Below, piece after piece: positions 49,706 through 58,378 of a stretch of 64,000 bases of DNA. This stretch comes from Oceanicella sp. SM1341. Lineage in GTDB: Bacteria > Pseudomonadota > Alphaproteobacteria > Rhodobacterales > Rhodobacteraceae. Position 1 is the stretch's first letter; the number at the start of each line of letters is the position of its first letter. The notes beneath the pieces are model-generated. The model did not search any database. It worked only from the letters and a program-made list of their open reading frames with translations, and was not told the DNA's origin. The position numbers and the translations under genes were made by a program. The DNA lies in the NCBI RefSeq assembly GCF_003448965.1, contig NZ_QRGC01000022.1:1-64000 (forward strand), in the 5' to 3' direction.

Positions 49706-50479
49706 ATGAAGATCTGGTACCAGTCCTACGTGGACGCGGAGAACGCCGGCGGCTACTGGGACGCGCTGCAGGCCCATCTCGACGCGGTGAAGGACCCCGG
49801 CACCGAGGTGGTGATCCACGGCATCACCCCGCATGACAGCTACGCCCACCCGATCGTGGAATTCCGCTGCGCGCGCGAGGTGATCTGCAACGCGGTGCGC
49901 GCCGAGCGCGAGGGCTACGACGCCTTCATCATCGGCCATTTCCAGGATGCCGGCCTCTACGAGGCGCGCTCGGTGGTCGACATCCCGGTGCTGGGCATGG
50001 GCGAGGCCTCGATGCTGCAGGCCTGCCAGCTCGGCCAGCGCTCCGGCATCGTGACCATCAACCGCCGCTACATCCCCTGGTTCCACCACCAGATCGGCAA
50101 GTACGGGCTGCGCGAGCGGGTGACCGGCGTGCACGCGATGGACTTCCAGCCCGGCCAGATCCTCGCCGCCTTCGGCTCGGACGAGCGGCTGGGCGAGGTG
50201 GCCGGCCTGTTCGAGGCGCAGGCAAAGCCGCTGGTGCGCGACGGGGTCGACCTGCTGATCCCCGGCGGCGGCATCCCGATGCTGCTGTTCTCCCAGCTCC
50301 ACGACCACAGGGTGGACGGGGCGCCGGTGATCAACGGCATCCCCATCGTGCTCAAGCAGGCGGAGATGCAGGTGAAGCTCAAGGCGCTCACCGGGCTCGG
50401 GGTGAGCCGAACCTCCGACTTCGTGAAGCCGCCCGCCGAGGTGATCGAGGAATTCATGACCCACCCGAAGGGGCTCTGA
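49706..50479 (+). CDS. Asp/Glu/hydantoin racemase-fold protein without catalytic cysteines
   Basis: 257 residues. [31 protein letters not shown] aligns with the hydantoin-racemase segment where family members have A-C-F-G-D-P-G-L; here the Cys is His78. The second Cys region (L-G-C-A-G-M in racemases) reads [13 protein letters not shown], with Gly in place of Cys. The usual two-base racemase chemistry is therefore impossible, so it is likely a different lyase/isomerase or binding protein. It follows the TRAP genes by 7 bp and should be co-transcribed. Confidence 0.82.
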   Translation: MKIWYQSYVDAENAGGYWDALQAHLDAVKDPGTEVVIHGITPHDSYAHPIVEFRCAREVICNAVRAEREGYDAFIIGHFQDAGLYEARSVVDIPVLGMGEASMLQACQLGQRSGIVTINRRYIPWFHHQIGKYGLRERVTGVHAMDFQPGQILAAFGSDERLGEVAGLFEAQAKPLVRDGVDLLIPGGGIPMLLFSQLHDHRVDGAPVINGIPIVLKQAEMQVKLKALTGLGVSRTSDFVKPPAEVIEEFMTHPKGL

Positions 50480-50489
50480 ACACGCGCCG

Positions 50490-50509
50490 GGGCGGGAGCC
50501 CTCCCGCCC
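50490..50509 (+). terminator. Hairpin terminator candidate after TRAP operon 1
   Basis: GGGCGGGAG-CC-CTCCCGCCC, a 9-bp inverted repeat 10 bp past the stop; no T-run. Confidence 0.55.
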
Positions 50510-50567
50510 TGCGTCGACCCGCGCCCGTGGCCGGGCGCGCGTCTCCTGCGGTTTGGGCCGGGCCGCG

Positions 50568-50638
50568 CGTGCCGCGCGGCGGATACGAGGGGCGGGCGTG
50601 TCGCGCGGCAGGCACGAGGGGCAGGCGTGCCGCGCCGG
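50568..50638 (+). repeat. 29-bp tandem repeat upstream of kynA
   Basis: Two full units (50568-50596 and 50597-50625) beginning CGTGCCGCGCGGC or CGTGTCGCGCGGC and ending ACGAGGGGCGGG or ACGAGGGGCAGG, then a 13-bp partial third unit. It lies 24 bp before the operator pair. Confidence 0.75.
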
Positions 50639-50661
50639 CGAGACGCCGCGGCGGGATTTCG

Positions 50662-50687
50662 TTCAGGCTTGAAGCTTCAGGCTTGAA
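50662..50687. promoter_or_regulatory. Paired TTCA-N4-TGAA operators before kynA
   Basis: Two identical 12-mers TTCAGGCTTGAA at 50662-50673 and 50676-50687, 14 bp start to start. The second ends 52 bp before the kynA ATG. Same spacing as the pairs before kynU and marR. Confidence 0.8.
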
Positions 50688-50739
50688 ACTTGGCCGGAAT
50701 GGCGCATTCTGGAGCCCTGCACGAGACGGGAGAGCAACG

Positions 50740-51576
50740 ATGAGCGAAGCCTACAACCCGGAGACCGAGGGCGCCCAGATGTCGTTCCGGGACAGGATGT
50801 CCTACGGCGACTACCTGCAGCTCGACCGTATCCTCGGCGCGCAGGCGCCGCTCTCGGCCGCGCATGACGAGCTGCTGTTCATCATCCAGCACCAGACCTC
50901 GGAGCTGTGGATGCGGCTCGCGATCCACGAGATCCGGGCGGCGCGGGCCGCGGTGCGAGCGGGCGACGTGCAGCCGGCCTTCAAGATGCTCACCCGGGTG
51001 GCGCGCATCTTCGAGCAGCTCAACTCGGCCTGGGACGTGCTGCGCACCATGACGCCCAGCGAATACACCAATTTCCGCGACACGCTGGGCCAGTCCTCGG
51101 GCTTCCAGTCGGCGCAGTACCGCGAGATCGAATACCTGGTCGGCAATCGCAACAAGGCGATGCTGCGCCCGCACGAGCACCACGCGGAGGACCACGCCCG
51201 TCTCGAGGCGGAGCTGCACGAGCCCAGCCTCTACGACGAGGCGCTGCGCCTGCTCGCGCGCTCCGGCATCCCGGTGCCCGAGGAGGTGCTGGAGCGCGAC
51301 GTGACGGAGCTGCACGCCGCGCATCCCGGCGTGGTGGACGCCTGGCGCACGGTCTACGCCGACCCGGCGAAACACTGGGAGCTCTACGAGCTGGCCGAGA
51401 AGCTGGTGGATTTCGAGGACTACTTCCGCCGCTGGCGCTTCAACCACGTGACCACCGTGGAGCGGGTGATCGGCTTCAAGCGCGGCACCGGCGGCACGGC
51501 GGGGGTGACCTACCTGCGCCGGATGCTCGAGGTGGAGCTCTTCCCCGAGCTCTGGCAGGTGCGCACCGCGCTCTGA
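50740..51576 (+). CDS. kynA: Tryptophan 2,3-dioxygenase
   Basis: 278 residues, GGGAGAGCAACG before the ATG. Diagnostic stretches: [37 protein letters not shown] (substrate pocket His/Arg), [18 protein letters not shown]-like block, [33 protein letters not shown] (proximal haem His and G-T-G-G loop). It oxidises L-tryptophan to N-formylkynurenine. No kynB formamidase is visible in the window. Likely controlled by the adjacent operator pair. Confidence 0.97.
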   Translation: MSEAYNPETEGAQMSFRDRMSYGDYLQLDRILGAQAPLSAAHDELLFIIQHQTSELWMRLAIHEIRAARAAVRAGDVQPAFKMLTRVARIFEQLNSAWDVLRTMTPSEYTNFRDTLGQSSGFQSAQYREIEYLVGNRNKAMLRPHEHHAEDHARLEAELHEPSLYDEALRLLARSGIPVPEEVLERDVTELHAAHPGVVDAWRTVYADPAKHWELYELAEKLVDFEDYFRRWRFNHVTTVERVIGFKRGTGGTAGVTYLRRMLEVELFPELWQVRTAL

Positions 51577-51664
51577 GCGCCGGGCCGACGCCGCGGAGGC
51601 GGAGCGGCCCGGCAGATGAAACGGTCCACGGCCCCCGGCGACCGCCCGCCCGGGGCCGCCCGTG

Positions 51665-52363
51665 TCACCCCGTGACGGCCGGCTGCGACAGGCGGCGCAC
51701 GGCGGCGTCGACCCCTGCGGTGGCCGAGGAGACAACGGGCAGGCCCAGCTCCTCCTGCAGTGCTTCGCAGACGGGCAGGGTGCGCAGGCCACCGCAGGAG
51801 ATGAACAGCGCCTCGGGCGCGGGCCCGGCCGCCGCCGCCTCGCGCACGGCGCGGCGGCCGAGCTCCAGCAGATCGTCCTGCGTCACGTCGAAGACCTTCT
51901 TCACATCCTCGATGCCGAGGGCGGCGAGCGCCCCGGTCTCGACCCCGTGCTCGGCGAGGAAGGCGACCAGCCGTTCGTTCACCGTGTCGCCATAGGCGGT
52001 GGCAAGGGCGATGCGCCGCGCCCCGGTGGCCGCGATCGCCTCCACGATGCCGGTGCTCATCGTCACCACCGGGCGGCCGCAGGCGGCGGCCACGTCGCGC
52101 GTCAGCGCCTCGTTGAAGGCCCGGCCGCGGTAGAAGGTGAGGGAGGTGCCCATCACCGCCAGCACCTCGGCGCCCTCGGCGGCAAGCCCGGCCGCGAGGC
52201 CGCCAATGCGCCCGATCACCCCGTCATAGCCCTCGGGCGTGAGGGCTTCGAGCCCCAGCCCGCGGGCGGCGAAGCGCAGGCCGGGATACATGGCCGGCCC
52301 CTCGGGAGGCACGGTGTCGGCGGCGGGCGGGACGATCATCCCGATCATCGGTGCTTGTGTCAT
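51665..52363 (-). CDS. Arylmalonate decarboxylase/maleate isomerase-like protein
   Basis: 232 residues. Nearly every block I remember from arylmalonate decarboxylase (AMDase) of Bordetella is present: IGMIVPPAAD, GLGLEALTPEGYDGVI, MGTSLTFYRGRAFNEALT, TMST, RRIALATAYGDTVNERLVAFLAE and ISCGGLRTL. Position 72 is Gly, as in AMDase, whereas related racemases have Cys. Cys190-Gly191, Thr73-Ser74 and Tyr124 correspond to the AMDase proton donor and dioxyanion pocket. It is divergent from kynU and shares its operator region, so its substrate is probably a pathway-related malonate- or maleate-like acid. Confidence 0.83.
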   Translation of the reverse strand: MTQAPMIGMIVPPAADTVPPEGPAMYPGLRFAARGLGLEALTPEGYDGVIGRIGGLAAGLAAEGAEVLAVMGTSLTFYRGRAFNEALTRDVAAACGRPVVTMSTGIVEAIAATGARRIALATAYGDTVNERLVAFLAEHGVETGALAALGIEDVKKVFDVTQDDLLELGRRAVREAAAAGPAPEALFISCGGLRTLPVCEALQEELGLPVVSSATAGVDAAVRRLSQPAVTG

Positions 52364-52421
52364 GGGCAGCAGTTTCCGCAGTTGCACGTGTTTTGGCAAC
52401 TCACACTCTCCCGGCCCGCGA

Positions 52422-52457
52422 TTTAGTTCAAACATGAAAATTCATGATTGAACTAAA
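52422..52457. promoter_or_regulatory. Paired TTCA-N4-TGAA operators between the decarboxylase gene and kynU
   Basis: TTCAAACATGAA (52427-52438) and TTCATGATTGAA (52441-52452), 14 bp start to start, embedded in a near-perfect 36-bp dyad bounded by TTTAG and CTAAA. The site is 52 bp from the kynU ATG and 63 bp from the divergent ATG, so it can control both genes. Confidence 0.85.
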
Positions 52458-52504
52458 CACCGGCCTGTCGCAGAGTTCCGTGGACCAAGGCAGGAGATAC
52501 CGCG

Positions 52505-53746
52505 ATGGCGAGCGACCTCTCACATTCCCAGGCTCCGCAGGCGGAGACGGTCTTCGACCGCACCCGCAAGCTGTTCCACATGCCCGAGGGGGTGATCTAC
52601 CTCGACGGCAACTCGCTGGGGCCCATGCCGCTCGCGGCCACCGACGCGCTGCAGCGCGCGGCGAAGGACGAGTGGGCCGGGATGCTCATCCGCGGCTGGA
52701 ACGATGCGGACTGGATCGGCCTGCCGGAGCGCGTGGCCGCCCGTATCGCACCGCTGATCGGGGCAGACCCCGCCTCGGTGATGGTGGGTGACACGACCTC
52801 GGTGAACCTGTTCAAGGTGCTCTCCGCCGCGCTCGCGGCCCGGCCGGGGCGGAAGGTGATCCTGTCGGATTCCGGCAATTTCCCCACCGATCTCTACATC
52901 GCCCAGGGGCTCATCGGCGCGCTGGGGCAGGGGCATGAGCTGCGCACCGTCTCCCACGCGGAGATGGAAGCGGCGGTGGACGCGGCGGGCCAGGACCTCG
53001 CCGTGCTCATGCTCACCCACACCGACTACCGCACCGGCGAGCTCTACGACATGGCGGCGATGACCGCCCGGGCCCAGGGCCTCGGCGCGCTCACCGTCTG
53101 GGACCTCGCGCATTCCGCCGGCGCGCTGCCGGTGGAACTCGACGCCTGCAACGCCGATTTCGCCATCGGCTGCGGCTACAAGTATCTCAACGGCGGCCCC
53201 GGCGCGCCGGCCTTCGTCTATATCGCGCCCCGCCTCCAGGAGAGCGTGGCGCCGGCGCTCTCGGGCTGGATGGGCCATGCCGCCCCCTTCGCCTTCGAGC
53301 ATGACTACCGGCCCTCGGCCGGCGTGGGGCGTATGCGCGTCGGCACGCCGCCGATCCTGGCGCTCTCGGCGCTCGAGGCGGCGCTGGAGGCCTGGGAGGG
53401 CGTGTCGATCCACGAGGTGCGGGCGAAATCCATCGCGCTCTGCGAGCTGTTCATCGAACTGGTGGAGGCGCGCTGCCCGGAACTGGAGCTGGTGACCCCG
53501 CGCGAGGCGGAGCGGCGCGGCAGCCAGGTGTCGTTCCGCTTCCACGAGGGCTACGCTGCCATGCAGGCGCTCATCGCCCGCGGCGTGATCGGCGATTTCC
53601 GCGCGCCCGACGTGATGCGCTTCGGCTTCACCCCGCTCTACATCGGCGAGGCAGAGGTGCGCGGCGCTGTCGACATCCTCGGCGAGATCATGGACAAGCG
53701 GCTGTGGGACAACGAGATTTACCGCAAGAAAGCCAAGGTCACCTGA
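52505..53746 (+). CDS. kynU: Kynureninase
   Basis: 413 residues; AGGAGATACCGCG precedes the ATG. Hallmarks: IYLDGNSLGPMPLAATDALQ, VMVGDTTSVNLFKVLSAAL, LTHTDYRTGELYDM, VWDLAHSAGALPVEL and FAIGCGYKYLNGGPGAPAF with the PLP-binding Lys. It cleaves kynurenine (or 3-hydroxykynurenine) to anthranilate (or its 3-hydroxy form) and alanine. It heads a probable operon with a dehydratase, a dehydrogenase and TRAP system 2. Confidence 0.97.
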   Translation: MASDLSHSQAPQAETVFDRTRKLFHMPEGVIYLDGNSLGPMPLAATDALQRAAKDEWAGMLIRGWNDADWIGLPERVAARIAPLIGADPASVMVGDTTSVNLFKVLSAALAARPGRKVILSDSGNFPTDLYIAQGLIGALGQGHELRTVSHAEMEAAVDAAGQDLAVLMLTHTDYRTGELYDMAAMTARAQGLGALTVWDLAHSAGALPVELDACNADFAIGCGYKYLNGGPGAPAFVYIAPRLQESVAPALSGWMGHAAPFAFEHDYRPSAGVGRMRVGTPPILALSALEAALEAWEGVSIHEVRAKSIALCELFIELVEARCPELELVTPREAERRGSQVSFRFHEGYAAMQALIARGVIGDFRAPDVMRFGFTPLYIGEAEVRGAVDILGEIMDKRLWDNEIYRKKAKVT

Positions 53747-53778
53747 AAGGGCCGGCGCGACAGGAGGGGGACAGGGAC

Positions 53779-55500
53779 ATGACAGAGACGAAGAACGCAC
53801 CGCTGCGCTCACGCATCACGGTCGAGGGGCTCGACCGCACGCCGCACCGCGCCTTCATGCGCGGCATGGGGCTCGACGACGAGGCGATGGCCAAGCCCAT
53901 CATCGGCGTGGTGACCACTTTCGGCGAGATCACGCCCTGCAACGGCAACCTCGACATCCAGGCCCGCGACGCGAGCCAGGGCATCTCCGAGGGCGGCGGC
54001 ACGCCGCGCAACTTCACCACCATCTCGGTCTCCGACGGCATCTCGATGAACCACCAGGGTATGAAATGCTCGCTGATGTCGCGCGAGCTGATCGCCGATT
54101 CGGTGGAACTGGTGATGCGCGGCCACGCCTATGACGGGCTGGTGGCCTTCGGCGGCTGCGACAAGAACCTGCCGGCGATGATGATGGCCATCGTGCGCAT
54201 GAACGCGCCGGCGGCCTTCGTCTTCGGCGGTGCTGCGCTGGTGGGCGAGTGGGAGGGGGGCGATGTCTCCATCCTCACCGCCTACGAGGGCGCGGGCAAG
54301 GTGATGACCGGCGAGATGACCGAGGAGAGCCTCGCGAAGCTCGAGCGCGTGGCCCTGCCCACCATCGGCTCCTGCCCGGGCCAGTTCACGGCGAACACGA
54401 TGGCGATGGTCTCCGAGGTGCTGGGCCTCGCGCCCATGGGCTCGGCCATGCTGCCGGCGGTCCACCCCGACCGCCGCGGCCTCGCGCGCCGCGCCGGCCG
54501 GCTGGTGGCCGATATCGTGCAGGGCGGCGGGCCGCTGCCGCGCGAGTGCATCACCCGCGCGAGCCTGGAGAACGCCTGCGCCATCGTGGCCGCCACCGGC
54601 GGCTCGACCAACGCGGCGCTGCACCTGCCCGCCATCGCCAACGAGGCCGGCATCCGCTTCACGCTGGAAGACGCCGCGGCGGTGTTCGAGCGCACGCCGC
54701 TGATCGGCAACCTGCAGCCCGGCGGCAAGTATTTCGCCCAGCACGTCCACCGCATCGGCGGCACCGCCGTGATCGTGAAGGAGCTGATCCGCGGCGGCGT
54801 GATCGACGGCTCGACCATCACCGTCACCGGCCGCACGCTGGCCGAGGAAGTGGCCGACGCCCCGGCGCCCGACGGCGATGTGGTGCGCTCCGTCGATAAC
54901 CCGATCTCGCCCTGGGGCGGGGTGATCGTGCTCAAGGGCAACCTCGCCCCCGACGGCGCGCTCATCAAGGTGGCCGGCCTGCGCGTGCTCACCCACGAGG
55001 GCCCGGCCCGGGTGTTCGAGAGCGAGGAGGCCGCGATGAAGGCCATCCGCGCCCGCGCCTACAAGGAGGGCGACGTGATCATCATCCGCAACGAGGGCCC
55101 GAAGGGCGGCCCCGGCATGCGCGAGATGCTCGGGCCCACCGCCGTGATCTACGGGCAGGGCATGGGCGAGAAGGTGGCACTGATCACCGACGGTCGCTTC
55201 TCCGGCGCCTCGCGCGGCATGTGCATCGGCTACGTGAGCCCGGAGGCCGCGGTGGGCGGCCCGCTGGGCCTCGTGCGCGAGGGCGACCCGATCCGGGTCG
55301 ATTGCAACGCGCGCACCATGGAGCTGCTGCTGCCCGAGGAAGAGATCGCGGCGCGCAAGGCGGCCTTCACCCCGCTGCCGCGGCCCTACCGGCTCTCGGG
55401 GGCCATGCAGAAATACGCCGCCCAGGTGGGCTCGGCCCATCTCGGCGCCGTGACCCATGACGGCGACGCCGAATGGCCGCTCGAGGTGCCCGACGCATGA
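53779..55500 (+). CDS. IlvD/Edd family dehydratase
   Basis: 573 residues from ATG 53779 (GGAGGGGG upstream). Fe-S cysteines are in ITPCNGNLD, FGGCDKNLPAMMMA and GSCPGQFTANTM. RNEGPKGGPGMREM and ALITDGRFSGASRGMCIGYVSPEA are catalytic/metal segments of the family. Overall it resembles dihydroxy-acid dehydratase. However, the setting (after kynU and before a hydroxyacid-type dehydrogenase and TRAP importer) makes a catabolic paralogue acting on a sugar acid or hydroxy acid more likely than branched-chain synthesis. Exact substrate unknown. Confidence 0.88.
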   Translation: MTETKNAPLRSRITVEGLDRTPHRAFMRGMGLDDEAMAKPIIGVVTTFGEITPCNGNLDIQARDASQGISEGGGTPRNFTTISVSDGISMNHQGMKCSLMSRELIADSVELVMRGHAYDGLVAFGGCDKNLPAMMMAIVRMNAPAAFVFGGAALVGEWEGGDVSILTAYEGAGKVMTGEMTEESLAKLERVALPTIGSCPGQFTANTMAMVSEVLGLAPMGSAMLPAVHPDRRGLARRAGRLVADIVQGGGPLPRECITRASLENACAIVAATGGSTNAALHLPAIANEAGIRFTLEDAAAVFERTPLIGNLQPGGKYFAQHVHRIGGTAVIVKELIRGGVIDGSTITVTGRTLAEEVADAPAPDGDVVRSVDNPISPWGGVIVLKGNLAPDGALIKVAGLRVLTHEGPARVFESEEAAMKAIRARAYKEGDVIIIRNEGPKGGPGMREMLGPTAVIYGQGMGEKVALITDGRFSGASRGMCIGYVSPEAAVGGPLGLVREGDPIRVDCNARTMELLLPEEEIAARKAAFTPLPRPYRLSGAMQKYAAQVGSAHLGAVTHDGDAEWPLEVPDA

Positions 55501-56372
55501 GGATCGCCTTTCTCGGACTGGGGCTGATGGGTGCCCCGATGGCGCTGAACCTCGTGCAGGCGGGGCACGCGCTCTCGGTGTGGAACCGATCGGCGGGCAA
55601 GGCCGCGCCGCTGGCCGAAGCCGGCGCGCGGGTGGCCGACACCCCGGCCGCCGCGGCGGAAGGGGCGGAGCTGCTCTGCCTGTGCATGACCGACGCGAAG
55701 GCGGTGGAGGCGGTGGCCTTCGGCGAGGGCGGCCTCGCCGGTGCGGCACGCGGCCTCACGCTGGTGGATTTCTCCTCCGTCGACCCGGAGAAGACCCGCG
55801 CACTCGCCGCCCGCTGGGCGGAGGAGACCGGGGGAGAGTGGATCGACGCGCCGGTCTCCGGCGGCGTGCCGGCGGCCGAAGCCGGTACGCTCACCATCAT
55901 GGCCGGCGGCACGGAGGCCGGCTTTGCCGCGGCACGGCCGGCGCTCGAGGCGGTTTCGGCCCGGGCGACGCTGATGGGCCCGGTGGGCGCGGGGCAGGCG
56001 ACCAAGCTCGCCAACCAGATCATCGCCGGCTGCACCATGGCCATCGTGGCCGAGGCCGTGGCCTTCGCCGAGGCGAACGGCATCGACGCGACGCGCCTCG
56101 CGCCCGCCCTGCAGGGCGGTTTCGCGGATTCGAAGCCCTTCCAGATCTTCGGGCCGCGCATGGCCGCCCGGGTGCACGAGCCGGTCTACGGCACCTCGCG
56201 CATGATGCTCAAGGACCTCGACACGGTGCGCGAGGCGGCGAAATCCGCCGGTGCGCTGCTGCCGATGACCTCGACCGCCGCCGAGCTGCTGCGCGCCACC
56301 GGCCTGCGCGACGGGCTCGATCGCGACATCTCGGCGCTGATCGAGGTGTTTGCCGGCCCGAAGGCGGGCTGA
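55497..56372 (+). CDS. 3-Hydroxyisobutyrate dehydrogenase-family oxidoreductase
   Basis: 291 residues; ATG overlaps the dehydratase stop by 4 bp. RIAFLGLGLMGAPMALNLVQAGH is the family start with the NAD loop. DAPVSGGVPAAEAGTLTIMAGG is the substrate-binding signature, and GQATKLANQIIAG carries the catalytic Lys and Asn. It oxidises a beta-hydroxy acid or reduces the semialdehyde. Together with the dehydratase it could degrade the TRAP-imported hydroxy acid. Confidence 0.92.
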   Translation: MRIAFLGLGLMGAPMALNLVQAGHALSVWNRSAGKAAPLAEAGARVADTPAAAAEGAELLCLCMTDAKAVEAVAFGEGGLAGAARGLTLVDFSSVDPEKTRALAARWAEETGGEWIDAPVSGGVPAAEAGTLTIMAGGTEAGFAAARPALEAVSARATLMGPVGAGQATKLANQIIAGCTMAIVAEAVAFAEANGIDATRLAPALQGGFADSKPFQIFGPRMAARVHEPVYGTSRMMLKDLDTVREAAKSAGALLPMTSTAAELLRATGLRDGLDRDISALIEVFAGPKAG

Positions 56373-56374
56373 GG

Positions 56375-56437
56375 CCCCGGGCGCGCCCGGGGGAGCCGGC
56401 CCCCGGGCCGGCCACGAAGGCGCCCCGCGCGGGGCGC
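56375..56437 (+). other. Two strong GC hairpins between the dehydrogenase and TRAP system 2
   Basis: 18-bp perfect palindromes at 56375-56392 (CCCCGGGCG core) and 56420-56437 (GCGCCCCGC core) inside a 142-bp gap. No T-run. They could partly attenuate transcription before the transporter genes. Confidence 0.55.
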
Positions 56438-56514
56438 ACGCCGGGCTGGAAGGCCTGCAACAATACCTGTCCGCGGCCAGCGCGCCGCGGGGTCCCACAA
56501 GGAGGTGTCTGACG

Positions 56515-57045
56515 TTGAGCGGAAACCCTGATCCGGACGATGACGGCCTCGCCCCGGTGCACCTGGGCGCGGAGCCCGGTCTCGGCCCCGTCGCCATCGT
56601 GCTGAAACTGTTCGTGGCCCTCGTGGTCCTGTTCCTCGCGGTGCTCACCTGCGTGGACGTGACCGGGCGCTATTTCTTCAACAGCCCCGTGGCGGGCGCC
56701 TCCGAGCTCACCCAGTTCGGCATGGGCCTGCTGATCTTCGGCGGCCTGCCGCTGGTCACGGCGCGGCGCGAGCACGTGAGCATCGACCTGCTCGACATCA
56801 TCGTGGGCGTGAAGGCGCAGACGCTGCAGAGCGTGGTGATGCTGATCACCTCGCTGGCCGGGCTCGGGCTGATGGCCTGGCAGCTCTGGGTGAAGGGCAA
56901 CGCGCTCGCCCGCTACTCCGACACCTCGATCTTCCTGGGCGTGCCGCTCGCGCCCTTCGCCTGGTTCATGAGCGTGATGGCCGGCCTTGCCGTGATCGCG
57001 CTGCTCGTGCAGATCGTGCTGCGCCTCGGAGGCCGCAATGCTTGA
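56515..57045 (+). CDS. TRAP transporter small permease (DctQ family), system 2
   Basis: 176 residues starting at TTG 56515, with AAGGAGG ~9 bases upstream; this choice gives MSGNPDPDDDG before the first helix. Four helices: LKLFVALVVLFLAVLTCVDVTGRYFF, FGMGLLIFGGLPLVTARREHVSIDLL, LQSVVMLITSLAGLGLMAWQLWV and FAWFMSVMAGLAVIALLVQIVL. The R-E-H-V-S-I-D motif is typical of DctQ. Confidence 0.9.
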   Translation: MSGNPDPDDDGLAPVHLGAEPGLGPVAIVLKLFVALVVLFLAVLTCVDVTGRYFFNSPVAGASELTQFGMGLLIFGGLPLVTARREHVSIDLLDIIVGVKAQTLQSVVMLITSLAGLGLMAWQLWVKGNALARYSDTSIFLGVPLAPFAWFMSVMAGLAVIALLVQIVLRLGGRNA

Positions 57046-58327
57046 GACCCTCTACGGCTTCCTCGTCGTCTTCGGCCTGCTGATGCTCGGCGCGCCCATC
57101 GCCTTCGGCATGGCGCTGGTGGGCTTCGGCGGCTTCGCGCTCATCGTGGGGGTGAACCCCTCGCTCGCGATGCTCGGCCAGATCGCCTACGAGACCACGA
57201 TGAGCGACTCGCTCTCGGTGGTGCCGCTGTTCATCCTGATGGGCAACCTGATCACCCGCGCCGGCCTCTCCCGCGCGCTGTTCGACTTCGCCAACGCCTT
57301 CCTCGGCCATCACCGCGGCGGGCTCGCCATGGCGACCGTGGTGGCCTGCGGCGGGTTCGCGGCGGTCTCCGGCTCGTCCATGGCGACCTCGGCGACGATG
57401 TCGAAGGTGGCCATCCCCTCCATGCGGCGGTTCAACTACGCGGATTCGCTGGCCGCCGGCTCCATCGCGGCGGGGGGCACGCTCGGCATCCTCATCCCGC
57501 CCTCGGTGATCCTGGTGCTCTACGGCACGCTCACCTCCACCGATATCGGCACGCTCTTCGTGGCCGGCGTGCTGCCGGGCATCGTGGGCATGCTGTTCTA
57601 CATCGGCGCCGTGCAGGTGGCGACGCGGCTGAACCCGGAGAGCGGCCCGCGCGGCGCGCGGGCCGGCTGGCCCGAGCGGCTCACCGCCTTCTCGCGCATC
57701 TGGGGCGTGGCGGTGCTGTTCGCGCTGGTGATGGGCGGCATCTATTTCGGCATCTTCACCCCCACCGAGGCTGCCGGCATCGGCGCGGGCGGCGCCTTCC
57801 TCTTCGCGCTGCTGCGCGGCGGGCTGACCTTGCGCAAGCTCTACGAGGTGCTGGTGGAGACGGCGATCACCTCCACGATGATGTTCGTGCTGCTGATCGG
57901 GGCGATCCTGTTCTCCAACTTCATCAACGTGGCCGGCCTGCCGCGCGAGCTCTCGGCGCTGATCGCCGGCACCGAGGCGCCGCCGCTGGTGATCCTGGTG
58001 ATCATCCTCGCGATCTACATCGCCCTCGGCTGCGTGCTGGAGAGCCTGTCGATGATGCTGCTCACGGTGCCGATCTTCTTCCCGATCATCCAGCAACTCG
58101 GCTTCGATCCGGTGTGGTTCGGCATCATCGTGGTGATCGTGATCGAGATCTCGCTCATCACCCCGCCCATCGGCATGAACGCCTTCGTGCTGCGCGCCAC
58201 GCTGCCGGACATTCCGATCCAGACCATCTTCCGGGGGCTGGCGCCGTTCATCCTGGCGGATATCCTGCGCCTTGCCCTCCTGGTGCTGGTGCCCTGGGTC
58301 ACGCTGTTCCTGCCCTCGCTCATGTGA
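57038..58327 (+). CDS. TRAP transporter large permease (DctM family), system 2
   Basis: 429 residues overlapping the small permease by 8 bp. VVPLFILMGNLITRAGLSRALFDFANAFLGHHRGGLAMATVVACGGFAAVSGSSMATSATMSKVA and GGTLGILIPPSVILVLYG are DctM signatures. YIALGCVLESLSMMLLTVPIFFPIIQQLGFDPVWFGIIVV is the second repeat. About 12 helices. Confidence 0.95.
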   Translation: MLETLYGFLVVFGLLMLGAPIAFGMALVGFGGFALIVGVNPSLAMLGQIAYETTMSDSLSVVPLFILMGNLITRAGLSRALFDFANAFLGHHRGGLAMATVVACGGFAAVSGSSMATSATMSKVAIPSMRRFNYADSLAAGSIAAGGTLGILIPPSVILVLYGTLTSTDIGTLFVAGVLPGIVGMLFYIGAVQVATRLNPESGPRGARAGWPERLTAFSRIWGVAVLFALVMGGIYFGIFTPTEAAGIGAGGAFLFALLRGGLTLRKLYEVLVETAITSTMMFVLLIGAILFSNFINVAGLPRELSALIAGTEAPPLVILVIILAIYIALGCVLESLSMMLLTVPIFFPIIQQLGFDPVWFGIIVVIVIEISLITPPIGMNAFVLRATLPDIPIQTIFRGLAPFILADILRLALLVLVPWVTLFLPSLM

Positions 58328-58378
58328 GCGGGGGCCAATTCAAAAAGAAACGTCGACATCCAACAGAAAGGTAACTCC

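Noticed and set aside
53809-55749. Long minus-strand frame opposite the dehydratase
   Set aside because: Shadow of the IlvD/Edd gene; repetitive His/Arg/Gly composition and no ribosome binding site.
58350-58364. Eighth TTCA-N4-TGAA-like site before the second DctP gene (TTCAAAAAGAAA)
   Set aside because: The right half is GAAA rather than TGAA, there is no partner 14 bp away, and the gene is already downstream of the kynU operator.
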